Assembly (NCBI GenBank): GCA_023678885.1
Contig: JAHCLQ010000843.1
Span: 1 to 64,000 of the forward strand
Direction of reading: 5' to 3'
DNA length: 64,000 nt
Origin: Pogostemon cablin
Taxonomy: Eukaryota > Streptophyta > Magnoliopsida > Lamiales > Lamiaceae
Shown here: in pieces, positions 21,830 to 34,051 of the stretch
How the letters are laid out: every line of letters starts with the position of its first letter
How positions within the stretch are numbered: position 1 is the first letter of the stretch
The notes under the pieces: model-generated
Databases searched by the model: none
What the model saw: only the letters and a program-made list of their open reading frames with translations
Told to the model about the DNA's origin: nothing
Translations under genes and position numbers: made by a program

Positions 21830-24715
21830 TCATTCGATGACTTGTAATACTTCAAACGATGCCCATTCGCTTCGATAATATCCCCATCTTTGTCCATAAG
21901 CTCAAAACTCCCCCTCCACAGGCTCTATGGATAATGAACGGCCCGTCCACTTCGATTTCAATTTCCCTGCGAAGAGTTTCAAATGAGAGTTAAAAAGTAA
22001 TATCTTATCACCTTGCTTAAACTCCTTGTATGAGATCTTTGAATCATGCCATTTCTTTATTATTTCCTTAAAGATCTCTGAATTCTTGTAAGCTCAATTT
22101 CTGAACTCATCCAATTGATTGATATGAGTCATCCTCAACTCCTTTTGATCCCTTAAGCACAAGTTCAAACTCCTCAATGCCCAAAAAGCTTGGTGCTGAA
22201 TCTCTACGGGTAAGTGGCACGGCTTCCCATAGATAATTTGATACGGTGACATATCCAACACCATCTTATAAGCAGTATGTAACCCCCACACAACATCATC
22301 GAGCTTCATAGCCCAATCCTTCCTATTGGTTCCGACTACTTTCTTCAAAATTTGCTTCACTTGTCGATTGGAGACTTCGGCTTGCCCATTCGCTTGAGGG
22401 TGATAGGGTGTAGTAACCCTATGATTGACACCATAATCCTTAAACACCTTTTCAAGAAGTTTATTGATGAAATGAGTACCTCCATCGCTTACTAGTGATC
22501 TAGGAACTCCATAGCGGGCAAAGATATGTTTCTTCAAGAAAGATAAAACAGTCCTTGAATCATTCATGCGAGTGGGAATGGCTTTCACCTACTTAAAAAC
22601 ATAATCCACTGCTAAAAGGATGTAGAGAAATCCATTAGATGGGGGAAAAGGCCCCATAAATCGATCCCCCATACATCGAAGATCTCAACAACAATGCTCG
22701 GCTGAAGTGGCACCTCATCTCTCCTACTTATATTCCCCATCCTTTGACATCTATCGCATGTCGCCACATAGGTCTCACAATCTTTAAACATGGTAGGCCA
22801 ATAAAGAGAAGATTGAAGTACCTTCGCTGCCGTCTTTTGAGCTCCGAATTGCCCCCCGTTAGGTTGTGCATGGCAAAAATCAAGAACGCTCTCCATCTCT
22901 ATCTCGGGCACACACCTTCGGACTATGGAATCCGTACATATCTTGTAGACAAACGGATCATACCATATAAATGTCTCAACATCCCTCTTGAATTTTTCAA
23001 GTTGATATCGGTTGAGATCTCTTGGAATTTCTCCTACAGCAATGTAATTCACATAATCCGCATACCATGGATCCATCCCTAGGGTAGCCACCACAAATGC
23101 TCTCTCCGCTCCTTCAACAAACACCGCCATGATCTTCTCATCAGGGAACATCTCTTCTATATAATCAAAAGAATCATCACAGTACTCCCTTGTCTCCAAT
23201 CTCGATAGGTGATCTGCCAAAACATTTTCCGTACCCTTCTTATCTCGGATCTCCATATCGAACTCTTGCAGAAGAAGAATCCATCGAATGATCCTTGGCT
23301 TGGTTTCCTTCTTCTCCATCTAGTAATGGATCACAGAATGATCCGTGTACACTATAGTCTTTATACCAACCAAGTACTGTTGAAACTTATTGAACGCATA
23401 CACCACAGCCAAAAACTCCTTTTCAGTCACCGTGTATTTTTTTTGTGCAGCATCAAAAGTCTTACTCACATAGTAAATGGCGCAAAACTTCTTATCCCTC
23501 AACTGCCCAAGCACCACTCCAAGTGCTAAATCACTTGTATCACATATAAGTACAAACGGCTGAGTCCAATCTGGTGTGATCAAGATAGGTGCAGTAATAA
23601 GCGCCTCTTTCAAAACCTAAAAAGCTGTTAGACACTCTTCATCAAAAACAAACGGAATATCCTTTTCAAGTAAATGAAACAAGGGCTTGGAGTATTTCGA
23701 GAAGTCTTTTATGAATCTTCAATAGAAATCGGCGTGTCCAAGGAAGGACCGCACTCCCTTTTCATTAGTAGGTGGTAGAAGCTTCTCGATCGCTACCACC
23801 TTTGCTCTATCCACCTGCAATCCCTTGGCAGAAATATGATGCCCAAGAACAATCCCATCTCTCACCATAAAGTGGCACTTCTCCCAATTCAAGATAAGAT
23901 TAGTTTCTTAGCATCTCTTCAAAACAGTAGCAAGGTTAGATAAACAAATATCAAAGGAGGAACCAAACACAGAAAAATCATCCATAAACACCTCCATGAT
24001 CTTTTTTATCAACCCATCAAATATGGCCATCATGCAACGCTGAAATGTAGCAGTCGCATTACACAATCCAAAAGGCATCTTTCTAAAGGCAAAAGTTCCA
24101 TAAAGCATATAAAAGTAGTCTTTTCTTGATCCTCGGGTGCAATCATAATCTGATTATAACCCGAGTACCCATCCAAGAAACAATAGAACTCATACCCTGC
24201 AAGACAATCAAGCATTTGATCCATGAAAGGAAGGGAAAAATGGTCTTTGCATGTATTTTCATTTAATTTTCTATTATCCCTACACACACGCCATCCTGTA
24301 AGAATCCTAGTGGCTAATGTCTCACCATCCTCGGCTTTCTCAATAGTCATGCCCCCTTCTTAGCTACAACATGCAATGGACTCACATGGGGACTATCACT
24401 AATGGGATAAATAATTCCTGCATAGAGCCACGTTAGGATTCGCTTCTTAATCACTTCTTGAATAACGGGATTTACCCTCTGCTGATTCTGAATACTACTC
24501 TTGGCCTCATCTAACAACCTTATTCTATGCATGAAATATGAAGGACTAATACCTTTTAAATCATCAAGAAACCAACCAATCGCAGACTTATACTTCCTAA
24601 GCACATCTAACAATTCCTCAAGTTGATCATCATCAAGGGAATGAGATACAATTAACGGATATTTTCCATTATCACCAAGATAGGCATACTTCAAGTGCTC
24701 CGGTAGCAGTTTCAA
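21830..24715 (-). pseudogene. Athila pol remnant: RT, RNase H, integrase
   Basis: Fragments follow the order RT (24715-23900), RNase H (23613-23250) and integrase (23200-21840), as in Ty3/gypsy. RT retains the N-terminal block ending HVVAKKG, the FLDGYSGYNQI block, MPFGLCNATATFQRCM, and the catalytic FMDD at about 23985-24000. RNase H retains the TDHS and ADHLSRL regions. Integrase retains a CDRCQR zinc-binding pair, GIDLWG (first Asp), SDGGTHF (second Asp) and NGQAEVSNRQ (Glu). A C-terminal GKLKSKWTG block lies near 21950. At least three frameshifts and several stops are present, so it is inactive although catalytic residues survive. Confidence 0.88.
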
Positions 24716-24748
24716 CTCCTCTTTCTTTTCTTCTTGAGGTGCGCTCTC

Positions 24749-25862
24749 TCAATCCAAAGGCAAGTACTTCCTAGTCCACTTGACCTCTTCAACTTTTGTC
24801 CTCTCCGATTGATACCTGTCATCACCCAAAGCAAGCAAGTTTTCAAGAAAATCAATACATACCTCGTTGGAGAGTTCATCTAGCTCTGTGGTGGGAAAAG
24901 TAAGAGACTCCGACAAGCATGTCTCAAGAGGATCCTTAGAAAGAATCAAAGACATGTCTTTCTTCACGATCTCCTCCACCACGTCTATACTATGGCACTG
25001 CATCTCCATCGGCATCTTCATTGCTTTGTCGAGGTTAAACAAAACCTCTTCTTAATCCATCCTCAGCCGTAGCTCACCCTTTTGCATATCAATCATAGCT
25101 CCCCAGTCGCAAGGAAAGGTCTTTCCAAGATAAGAGCGACATTATCCTTGTCATCTTCCATCTCAAGCACAAGAAAATCCACAGGAAAGACAAGCTTTTC
25201 TACTTTGACAATAATGTCTTTAATCACACACTTCAGGAAGGTCATATACCTATCTGCTAGTTGTAGAGCCACCGATGTGGGAGTTAACTCCCCCAAACCA
25301 AGCCTTTTAAGATAGACAATGGCATCAAATTGATACTTGCCCCAAGATCGTACAAGGCTCGTCGTGCCGATCCCTTTCCAATTTCACATAAGATAGTGAA
25401 GCTTCTCGGATCTTTCAACTTAGCCGATAGCTTCCTCTGAATGATCGAGCTACAATTTTTTGATAAATTCACTGTTTCAATTCCGTTCAAGCTTCTCTTC
25501 TTCAAAAGTATATCCTTCAGGAAATGGGCATAATACGGCATCTCCAAGATCGCTTCGGAGAAAAAAATGTTCAAGCTTATCTTGTTCATGATGTCTGAAA
25601 TCCTCTTGAACTTTTCTTCCAATCCCTTTATGACAAGCTTGAAAGAAAACGGTGGAGGTATCTTTGTTTTGGGAATTTCCCATTCATCACGTTCAACCTT
25701 CTCCGCTTTATCCTTTTCGGCTCTCAATCTCTTGGCTCTTTTCCACTTCTTCTCTACTGTAACCTCAGTGTTTTGCTCTTGAGATGACACCACAATGTTC
25801 TGATCAATGGGTATAGCATTTGGGATCGAATCGGACGTGAAACGGGACTGCTCGATCTCCAT
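24749..25862 (-). pseudogene. Athila protease region remnant
   Basis: The aspartic protease motif is YDLGASINLMPLSI, matching the DLGA-type active site typical of Athila elements. It is followed after a frame change by the block LQLADRYMTFLK and the ILERPFLATG region (25093-25296). Upstream sequence (25500-25862) is lysine- and glutamate-rich linker after gag. The fragment at 24749-25042 links to RT. Frames shift at least twice. Confidence 0.8.
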
Positions 25863-26165
25863 TCGACTTAGGTAAGTTGGTTGAGCAACGTAGGCGATCG
25901 CGACCTATGCTCCTTCATGTGTTGCTTGACTTCCACTCGACTTAGGTGGTCTGGTCGAGCAACCTGGTCAAAGTCGAGCAAACCTTCCGATCGAGAGCTA
26001 CTCGTGGATAGGTGCTGCTCGACTTGGATGATCTGATCAAGCAAAGAGGTGTTGGTCAAGCGGCAAATCTGAAAAAGAGTATCGTGATTGTGTTTTCTGA
26101 AACTTGCTCAACCTGAGTTCGACTTTCAAATGAGGTCGAACGGGATTGTTTTGGTCGAGCAACTC
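25860..26165. repeat. GTCGAGCA repeat block 2, between gag and protease
   Basis: TGCTCGAC, GGTCGAGCAAC and GTCGAGCAAACC words are interspersed over 300 bp within what should be coding sequence between gag and protease. They are similar in spacing and wording to block 1. Their presence breaks the polyprotein frame and is unlike the surrounding codon usage. Confidence 0.7.
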
Positions 26166-26169
26166 CCCT

Positions 26170-27650
26170 GTTTCCTTCGTTTTTGCTCGCCAGCATCATC
26201 GGACCTTCATATTGCGTTCCCGACCTCAATGTGATGGCATGGCAAGACTTTAGATTCTCAATACTTTGAGATGAAAACTTCCCATTCTCAATAGTTTGAG
26301 TCAATTTTTTTACGTTTCCAGCCATCTCCCCATCAACAACGTAAGGTCTTTCACTTGTGTAGATAAATCCTTATAATTATCATAAATCTTCTTTTCTAAC
26401 TTGTCCTCTAGACGATCTACTCTTGCATCGTTCCTCGCCATGTACCTATCCACCGTATCCTCGAAACTCGACTTCCCTTCTTCAACCTTAGCTCCCGAAT
26501 CCACACCAATAGGAGGTTGCACCACATTATTCGGATTACTCCATGAAAACTCCAGCCTCCTTGGTTGTTGGTAATTACCCGGGGGACCATGATTGTTGTA
26601 ATTCCCCTGATAATTCTAGTTTCCTTGATTTGGGTACCTAGTTCCTTGAATACTTTGACCCATGGCATAGATTGCCTCCTCGATCTCCTCTTGGCTAGCT
26701 CCTTTATAGCCACCATCCTGCTGCATCATTGGTACTCTCAGCGATATATCTGTGATTTGCTTTTGCTGAGACTCGAGTAACTTGTTGGTATTAGCCAAGC
26801 TAGAGATGATCTCATCATCTTTTCCCGACTTCACCATAATATGCTCCACCTGTGCTACTTTACCAAGGACATAAGTGCCTCTCACTCTATCAGTCGGTCA
26901 ATCCCTCGAATTTATTGAAATATCCTTGAAAAGCTTCTCGTCCTCAATGGGTGACTTCATAAGCAATGCTCCATTAGAAGAAGCATCAAGTAACACTCGA
27001 GAATTGCAATCTAACCCATTGTAGAAAATACTGATGTATTGAGCTTTAGATAGCTCATGCTGTGGACACTTACAAAGCATGTCCTTGAATCGGTCCCAAG
27101 ATTCATGAAACTTCTCATTACCATGGATCGCAAATTGATTGATCTCTTGCTTCATCTTGAACACCTTTGAAGGTGGCATGTATCGCTCTAAGAATTTCAC
27201 TTTCAACTTCTCCCATGTATCACATTCAGCAGCATCTAGATTATCGTACCAATCCCTCGCTTTTTAATTCAGCGAGAACTTAAACAAGATGATCTTCCTC
27301 GCATCCTCATGAGCTCCTGCATCTTTTTGTGTACTTGCATACCCAAGGAACTTATTTAGATGTTGCTAAGGATCTTCAAAGGTTCCCCTAGAGAAGGGAC
27401 TCCTTTCAATCATGGTGATAAGAGCAGGGTGTAAATCGAAATTGGCTCCGGTCCCTCTTGCTCCTAACAACCCTGCATTGCCCCCTTCGTTGTTCTTAAA
27501 GACTTCACGGATGGCAAGTGTATCCGAATTCGCTGCCATGTTGACTGCCTCTACTTCCAAATTAACTTCGGTTGAAGCTTCAACCGTTTGCGAATTCAAC
27601 TCGTCAACTTCAACTCCTAAATCAAGAGCCTCAGTTGGGTCTATGTTCTT
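26170..27650 (-). pseudogene. Athila gag remnant
   Basis: Pieces at 27599-27366, 27206-26898, 26885-26616 and 26525-26310 lie in one frame and are separated mainly by stop codons, a single frameshift occurring near 26320. The retrotransposon gag core is recognisable: DNLDAAECDTWEKLKVKF, then FLERYMPPSKVFKMKQEI, ESWDRFKDMLCKCPQHEL and FYNGLD. A Gln/Asn/Gly-rich region (NYQGNYNNHGPPGNYQQP) follows near 26600. I did not find a CCHC zinc knuckle. The product would be a capsid-like protein. Confidence 0.85.
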
Positions 27651-27830
27651 GTTCTTATTTTACTTCTTCTTTTTCTTCCTCGACGATGCTCCAATCTCCG
27701 GATTATAAGGCTCTAATGTACCTGTTTTAGATCTCGTAAACATACACCTAAGAAAAATTAGTGTTAGAAATCAAAGACAAGAATAATGATCGCAATTAAA
27801 CTAGAAATAATAAACTAATAATTAATGCCA

Positions 27831-27848
27831 TCCCCGCCAACGGCGCCA
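27831..27848 (-). promoter_or_regulatory. Primer-binding site, tRNA-Asp type
   Basis: The minus strand reads TGGCGCCGTTGGCGGGGA, one base away from the common Athila primer site TGGCGCCGTTGCCGGGGA, complementary to the 3' end of tRNA-Asp. It sits six bases inside the LTR boundary at 27855. Confidence 0.85.
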
Positions 27849-27854
27849 AGAACT

Positions 27855-29175
27855 TGATGAGTGTTTTCTCAACATACAAAATTAATCCTCAAGTATAAAG
27901 ATATCAATTGTAGTTTCGATAGGTGACCAAGTGATTATCTTACCCAAGAGATGGATTATTATCAGTTTAGTTATATTCTAATTAACTAAGACTATGATGA
28001 TAAATTGGTTTGGAATAGTTATGAAACTAAATAACTTATAATTTAGATAGCAAATTAAATAGACAAGCAATAGAGAAAATACGATTATGATCAAGTAAGA
28101 AATTAGGTAGTTCTTCGGGTCATCCAGTTTCACTTATCAATTTCCTTTCCATGTGTTGACGTCCGACTCTACCTTATGGTCCATGGACGCATCACTAAAC
28201 TATGCAAGTTTACTCTATAGACACAAGTAAACAAGCGTATGACACGTGTGAATATCCTCGGAGCAAGAGATATAATTCACCCCCTTTCTAGGTACTATCA
28301 GTATCAATTATTTCCCGTGCACTTAGTATTCTAACCCATATGATCTCCCTTTATAGGTACTATGAAGTTATACTCTTTATCCTACTCATTAACCCGAATA
28401 ATATTCAATTAACAAGTATTCATATAAGATAGTTCTAATAAGACTTTGGAATCCCTTCACTTAGAATTATAATATGCAATCCTGCTCAGCGGTGAACGCA
28501 CTCAATCAATAACCAAGCTACGTATTCAGACTCTACACAATAGTTAATGATGCACAAAATGACCGTGAGTATGAATTAAAAAGGCACAATCTTATATAAA
28601 ATAAACCACAAGTAGTGTTGTACGGAGTTTACACATGAAAATTCAATTAACTCATAAAACTTTCATAACCCTAGAACTACCGGAGCGGTTTTAGCCCATG
28701 ATTGATCTAGGAACAATCATGGTTAATTGGTATGATCTTACTTGACCGCCAGACGAACCTCTCTTCATGACTCCTTCAGACGATGGTAGGGTTTCGGTGG
28801 TAGATGGATGATGTGTCGTCCCTTTTTCTCCTGTGAAGGCTATTCTTTTATACTTTTGGAACCTCCTTATGGGCTTAGGATGGGCTTTTGCTTGAGGCAT
28901 AAGTCAAATTTGATAAGAAAACTCCAAAATTACCATAGATAGAAGCAGTGAGAATCCGCTCGACCACACCTGGACAAGTCGAGCAAGGCTTCCAAGTTAA
29001 GCAATGGTCGAGCAAACTCTCTGTAAGTTTTGCACATTTTGCTCGAGTCGCCATCATCTACTCGACTAGAGTGATGCTGGTCGAGCAACCTCTCTAAGTC
29101 GAGCAAGCTCTCTGTAAGAATTGTGTATTCTGCTCGACTTGACACCTCCACTCGAAAATTGCCTCAAAAATCGTG
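27855..29175 (-). mobile_element. 5' LTR of the Athila element
   Basis: The inner boundary is clear: the minus-strand LTR ends ...CACTCATCA at 27855, the same terminal word as the gypsy LTR at 334. The outer boundary is less certain; copia pol sequence begins at about 29190. Block 3 of the GTCGAGCA repeat occupies 28955-29160. A short minus-strand frame at 28691-28900 shows no known motif. Confidence 0.65.
28955..29160. repeat. GTCGAGCA repeat block 3, in Athila LTR
   Basis: Words CTCGACC, AAGTCGAGCAA and TGGTCGAGCAAC recur across 200 bp near the outer end of the LTR, sharing the motif of blocks 1 and 2. Confidence 0.7.
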
Positions 29176-29189
29176 TCAGAGATATCTGG

Positions 29190-29660
29190 CAGGACTGAAG
29201 GCATTATGAAAGAATCAAGGAATGCAACATTCTTTGAAAACGTATTTCTTAATAAAGGAAATGTACAAGTGAGTTATAGTAAAAGACTACTTGAAGATAA
29301 TACTACGGTTCAAGAAAGTGTGGAACTAAGACGTAGTAAAAGAATTAGAGTGAAAAAGGATTTTGGTCAAGATTTCTTCACCAATGTGGTTGAAGATGAG
29401 CCCAAATCTGAAACTAAAGCTCTATCTCGTCCAGATACACCGTTCTGGAAAGAAGCCATAAACTGTGAAATTGACTCCATAATGCAAAACCACACGTGGA
29501 ATTGGTATATTTACCAAAGGGTTATATGACCTTAGGATGCAAATGGATCCTAAAAAAAGTATAAAGTTGATAGATCAATAGATAAATATAAAGTCAGGTT
29601 GGTGGTTAAAGGCTTCAGGCAAAAGGAAGGGTATGATTTCTTTGCACATAGAGCTGTTAT
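29190..29660 (+). pseudogene. Copia pol remnant, linker to RT start
   Basis: This is a second copia lineage on the plus strand. It begins in the integrase-RT linker (ESRNATFFENVF, then ELRRSKRIRV and DFGQDFFT) and enters RT (PFWKEAINCEIDSIMQNH, then after a frameshift GCKWILKK and KGFRQKEGYDFF). Everything upstream of the linker (gag, protease, integrase) is missing at the junction with the Athila LTR. An insertion cuts RT at about 29660. Confidence 0.85.
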
Positions 29661-30968
29661 ATGAGCCCGAGTACCAAAGGTTCGAACTCGGCTAGAGTTC
29701 TTAACTAGCCAAGCGCGAGCTTGCTCAAATATGTGAGCTTGTCTTTGACTTGACTCAGCTCAAACACCACATATGTAATCTCGAGCTCGACTTGTAAAAA
29801 ATCGTGTTAAGCAGAAATCAATAATTTCAGCACTTTAAACAAACCTCATACACTCCCAATACCAGCCTCATCTTTTTTACCCCAAATATCTGCAGAATCA
29901 TAAATCTAAATGCTAATACCAGTAGATAATGCATTAGAAAAGTTGATTTTACATAACAGACAACTCAATCGACTTCTCCAACTGGAACTACTGTTAAAGT
30001 AACTTTACTATACTTAATCTTATCCTATAGATTTAACTAGTAAATGAAATCAACGAGAAGACCCTCTACATCCAGAGACTGCTGAATGTGTGTAAGGAGA
30101 CGGAGGGTTGAAATCCACATCGATGTAATTGCAGATCGGGGACAATGAAAGCAAAATTTGGTATTAATTCAAATATTGTAAGTGCAGAAGAATGGAAGAT
30201 TATGAACTTGATGAGATAAATTTAGGGCTTGATTGGGTAATATTGATTGTGGCTACTGAGTATGGGAACTTTGAATCCTGCGGCGAATTGCAAGTTGAAG
30301 TAAGATGGAGGTGGGTTGCTTCTTGTAGACGAGTGCTTTATTGATTTGGGGATCAGAAGCGGCTGATTGGTGTATTAATTTGGGGACAGTGGTGAAAACT
30401 TCTAGGGTTTCATTAAAATAATAATATAATTATATATATATACTTATGTAAACTGGGTTTACATACATTTGTATGTAAACCCTGTTACCCTTTAGTACAT
30501 GAAAAATTACTCTTTAGATACATAAATTGTTACTCTTCAAAATTAAAAAAATTACTCTTCAAATTCTTGTAAACCCTAATTTTTTTTATTACTCTTTAGT
30601 TTATGAAAAATTGTTCTTTAGAGACATGCATTATTACTCTTCTGTATAAAAATTATTACTCTTCAAAAGTAATTTTTTATATACTAAAGAATAATTTTAA
30701 AAAACAGAGTTTACATATTAACCCATGTAAACCCGATTTACATGTGATCCACTCATATATTTATAAGATGTATATTTATTATTAATATTATTATTTATTT
30801 ATTAAATATTCGAGTACTCGCGAGCTTAATGAGCTGAGCCAAGCTTGGCTCGATAGCTTAACGAGTATTTAACGAACTGGAACTCGAGCTCGAGTGGTCA
30901 CGAGTCGAGCCGAGTTTGAGTTTTGATGAGCCAAGTCGAACTGAGCCTGCGAGCTACTTAATTTATGT
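29660..30968. mobile_element. Insertion rich in GAGCTCG words, splitting copia RT
   Basis: The copia RT stops at ...FFAHRA and resumes at YNLENHQMNVK near 30982. The 1.3 kb between has subterminal clusters of CGAGCT, GCTCGA and GAGCC in both orientations at each end (29670-29800 and 30810-30950), a pattern seen at the ends of some plant hAT- or Mutator-type elements. I could not define exact terminal repeats or a target duplication. The middle (30.0-30.4 kb) shows no recognised coding sequence. Confidence 0.5.
30446..30743. mobile_element. MITE-like inverted-repeat element nested in the insertion
   Basis: The left end ATGTAAACTGGGTTTACAT pairs with the right end ATGTAAACCCGATTTACAT (inverted). 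A second pair, GTATGTAAACCCTG with CAGAGTTTACATAT, lies just inside. The interior repeats TTACTCTT(T/C) many times. It is about 300 bp and non-coding. The superfamily is not assigned. Confidence 0.6.
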
Positions 30969-32235
30969 AACAACAATAATTGTACAATCTAGAGAACCAT
31001 CAAATGAATGTGAAGACAACCTTTTTAAATGGTGAGTTGGAGGAAGAAATATACATGATTCAACCAGAAGACTTCATAGCACCTGAAAATGTGAAAAAAG
31101 TATGCAAACTCGTGTGGTCGTTCTATGGACTTAAACAAGCTCCAAAACAATGTCATATGAAGTTTGACAACACAATGATGTCAAATAATTTTTGAATCAA
31201 TGAGTGCGACAAATGCGTGTATGTGAGAAATATACCAAAGGAATTTGTTATTGTCTGCCTCTATGTAGATTATATGCTTATCATGGAAGCAGTCATGACA
31301 TATATCGTTGACACTAAAAGGATGTTGAGTCAAAACTTTGACATGAAAGACATGAGTGTAACGAATGTGATACTTGGAATTAAAATCCAAAAGACATTTG
31401 GCGGAATTGCATTGTCACAATCTCATTACATTGAGAAAGTATTGAAGAAGTTCAATGCATTCGATGATCTATCGTCTAAGACACCCATAGATCCAAATGT
31501 TCACTTTAGTAAAAATAAAGGTGATCTAGTGGCTCAATCAGAGTATGCATGGGTTATAGGAAGTATAATATACATAACCAATTGTACGCGTCCTAACATA
31601 GCGTGTTCAATTAACAAACTGAGTAGATATAACCCAAGCAATGAGCATTGGAAAGCATTGAGAAGAGTGTTGAGATACTTGAAATACACTCTTGATGTGG
31701 GGCTACACTATTCTAAGTATCCAGCAGTACTTGAAGGGTATAGTGATGCTAACTAGATATCTAACACAAAAGATTCATTCTCCACAAATGGATACGTATT
31801 CACAATTGGAGGTGGAGCAGTGTCTTTGAGGTCTACAAAATAAACTTGTATAGCCCGTTCCACAATGGAATATGAGTTCATAGTTCTAGACAAAGCTGGG
31901 GAAAAAGCAGAATATCTTCGTATTTTCCTAGAAGACATTCTATGTTGTAACAAACCAGTACTTAAGGTGATGGTACATTGTGGCAGTCAAACCACAATTA
32001 GAAGAGCTCTTAATGATTTATACAACGGAAAGTCTAGAATATCCGTAGGCAACATGACACGGTGAGATAATTGATCTCGAGTGGTGTTATATCAATTAAC
32101 TATGTGAAGTCAAAAGACAACATAGAGGACCCGTTCACAAAAGCAATAAATCGAGATAAAATGAATAAATTATTAGAAGGAATGGGATTAAAATCCACAA
32201 AGAAAAGAACTGAAATAGTGGAAACCCAACTTTGA
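30969..32235 (+). pseudogene. Copia pol remnant, RT to RNase H end
   Basis: The remainder of RT retains VKTTFLNGELEEEIYM, SFYGLKQAPKQCH, and the catalytic box at 31262-31273 reading YVDY instead of YVDD. LGIKI, IALSQSHYIEKVLKKF, NCTRPNIA and LRRVLRYLK-like blocks follow. RNase H retains STMEYEFIVLDKAGE, then YVKSKDNIEDPFTKAI and GMGLKSTKKRTEI, ending at a stop at 32233-32235. In-frame stops (31196, 31754, 31843) and frame changes show it is dead. Length and order match the C-terminal half of a Tork/SIRE-like copia polyprotein. Confidence 0.88.
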
Positions 32236-32710
32236 TGATTGGAGATCCCAAGAACTTGGTTCAATGGGAAAATGAAGCTGTGAAAATTCAAGTGAAACTT
32301 GGTACCTACCATTCCTTAGTAGTGCAATACTACCAAGTATGAGAACTCGTATTGTGATGAGGTTAAGTCTCTGACTTTCAATGATACTTGAAACACCTCA
32401 TGGAGGTTGAGTATAATGGGGTACTTAAGATAGGAGATCACCTTTTTAAGTGTGAAGTGAGTGGCCGCTTCAAAGTGAAACACTTATGAATCCAAAGGGG
32501 TCCATGGCAGAAACGAACCAAAGCGTGAGAATAAGGAGAATACGAGACATTGATGCATTTACACTACTAAGCCATCGGTATACTTGATAGTGTTGGACTA
32601 CGAAAGGTTCAAAGTCCCAAGCTACCTGTCCATATATATTAATGTCTCATGAAAATTGGATTGTGTGTCTACATTTCATGTGTGCACCAAATTTCACTCA
32701 AGTGGGGAAT
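32236..32710 (+). other. Copia 3' untranslated region and polypurine tract
   Basis: There are 475 bp of non-coding sequence after the pol stop, ending in CAAGTGGGGAAT (32699-32710), a standard copia purine tract directly ahead of the LTR. Confidence 0.75.
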
Positions 32711-34051
32711 TGTTGGGAATTAATTTAATTAATTAATTAAAATTAATCAGATTTAATTGGTTAGTAAGGATTAATTTAATTAAAGGGTTTATTACTATAA
32801 TATACACAAACTTATAGTCTAATTATAGTTAGATACAATGAAAAAAAGTAAATTACTCATAACTACAAATCTATATTTAAACATTTCAATATTACCCCTA
32901 AAATAGACAATAAATATTTTCTATACATTTTACATTTTTTTAATCTCTGGCAGAAAAGTGTTTGTTGGATGATTGAATCTCTCCCACATGAAATCAATAT
33001 CTTCGTCTACATCTTTCACGATGAGATTCCTTGAATTGAGTAATTATGCAACTAGAACCTGTAGAGTTGTTGATGAGTGGTGGATCATATGATGGTACCG
33101 ATTCCATTTACAAGAACCAGACGACCCGATTGAATGAATTAGAGGATACTCGATCCATCAGTGAGTATATTATCTCTATTGGCGACCCATGCCACAGTCC
33201 TTAAGCATACGTAGTGATTTCTGAATTTTTTGGGATGAAGAAACCTAATTAGAAATTTGGAAGGTAGCAGAAGCATCATCTTAGAGTGTGTAAAATTTAA
33301 GATTCTACACAGTAGGTGTTCACTGAAATAAAAAAAATGCTAGTGTACAATTTCATATGTTCAGTGGTGCGCAGAGCTGTTTAGGTAATAAAATAGAATC
33401 AGAGATGGTTGTAAATTATAGAACTAGTACATATTAAAATGTACAACCGTGTGCATTTCATATTTAACGTATAAGATCATGTACCAAAAGGAGTTGTCCT
33501 TTGTTCAGTCACAAAACATGAAATGTATATCGATGTGCATTTCATACCATTAGGTTTTAATCATGGATTGCCATTAGTTATATTAAGATCATGTGTTTTG
33601 ATTGGGTGAGAATTTTTCAAATAGGTGAGTGTGTTTCCTTGGTTTTGATCGTGTCAAAATTGGTGAGAAATTTAGGGAGAAATTTTAGGGATGATTGTAA
33701 CATGCCTTTTATATAAATTTTATAGGATGTACACCAATGTGCAGTTCTATTTTATGTATAATAAAAATAGGTCTAGAAATGATTAACAATTGTACAATCA
33801 ATAAACATTAATGAAATGTACACCAATGTGCATTTCAGATTTATACATAAAATTAGATTCTTGAAACAGTAGATAAATTTCATTTTGAAATGTACATAAA
33901 TGTGAATTTCATTTTTATGCATAAAAATAGAGTTCAGAAAATAGATTTTCTTTAACTGTACATACGCACAAAATGTATTTGGCTATTGTACATAAGCGTC
34001 ACACGATGTATACCACCGTTCATTAATTTCTAAAAGTGAACACCATCATTG
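32711..34051 (+). mobile_element. Copia 3' LTR, first part (with repeats), split by a young element
   Basis: The LTR head TGTTGGGAATTAATTTAATT follows the purine tract. The continuation past about 32800 contains sequence that may itself be an insertion: a phrase starting TTTATTACTATAATATACAC that also begins a stretch at 55950, and five degenerate copies of a unit containing ATGTACACCAATGTGCATTTC. The complete copia element at 34052-42191 interrupts here. Confidence 0.55.
33430..33960. repeat. Degenerate repeats of a GTACACCAATGTGCATTTC unit
   Basis: Copies start near 33436, 33518, 33727, 33815 and 33890, with spacing of about 75-210 bp, and each is followed by an AT-rich tail containing ATGCATAAAAATAG or a variant. 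No coding potential is visible. Confidence 0.6.
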
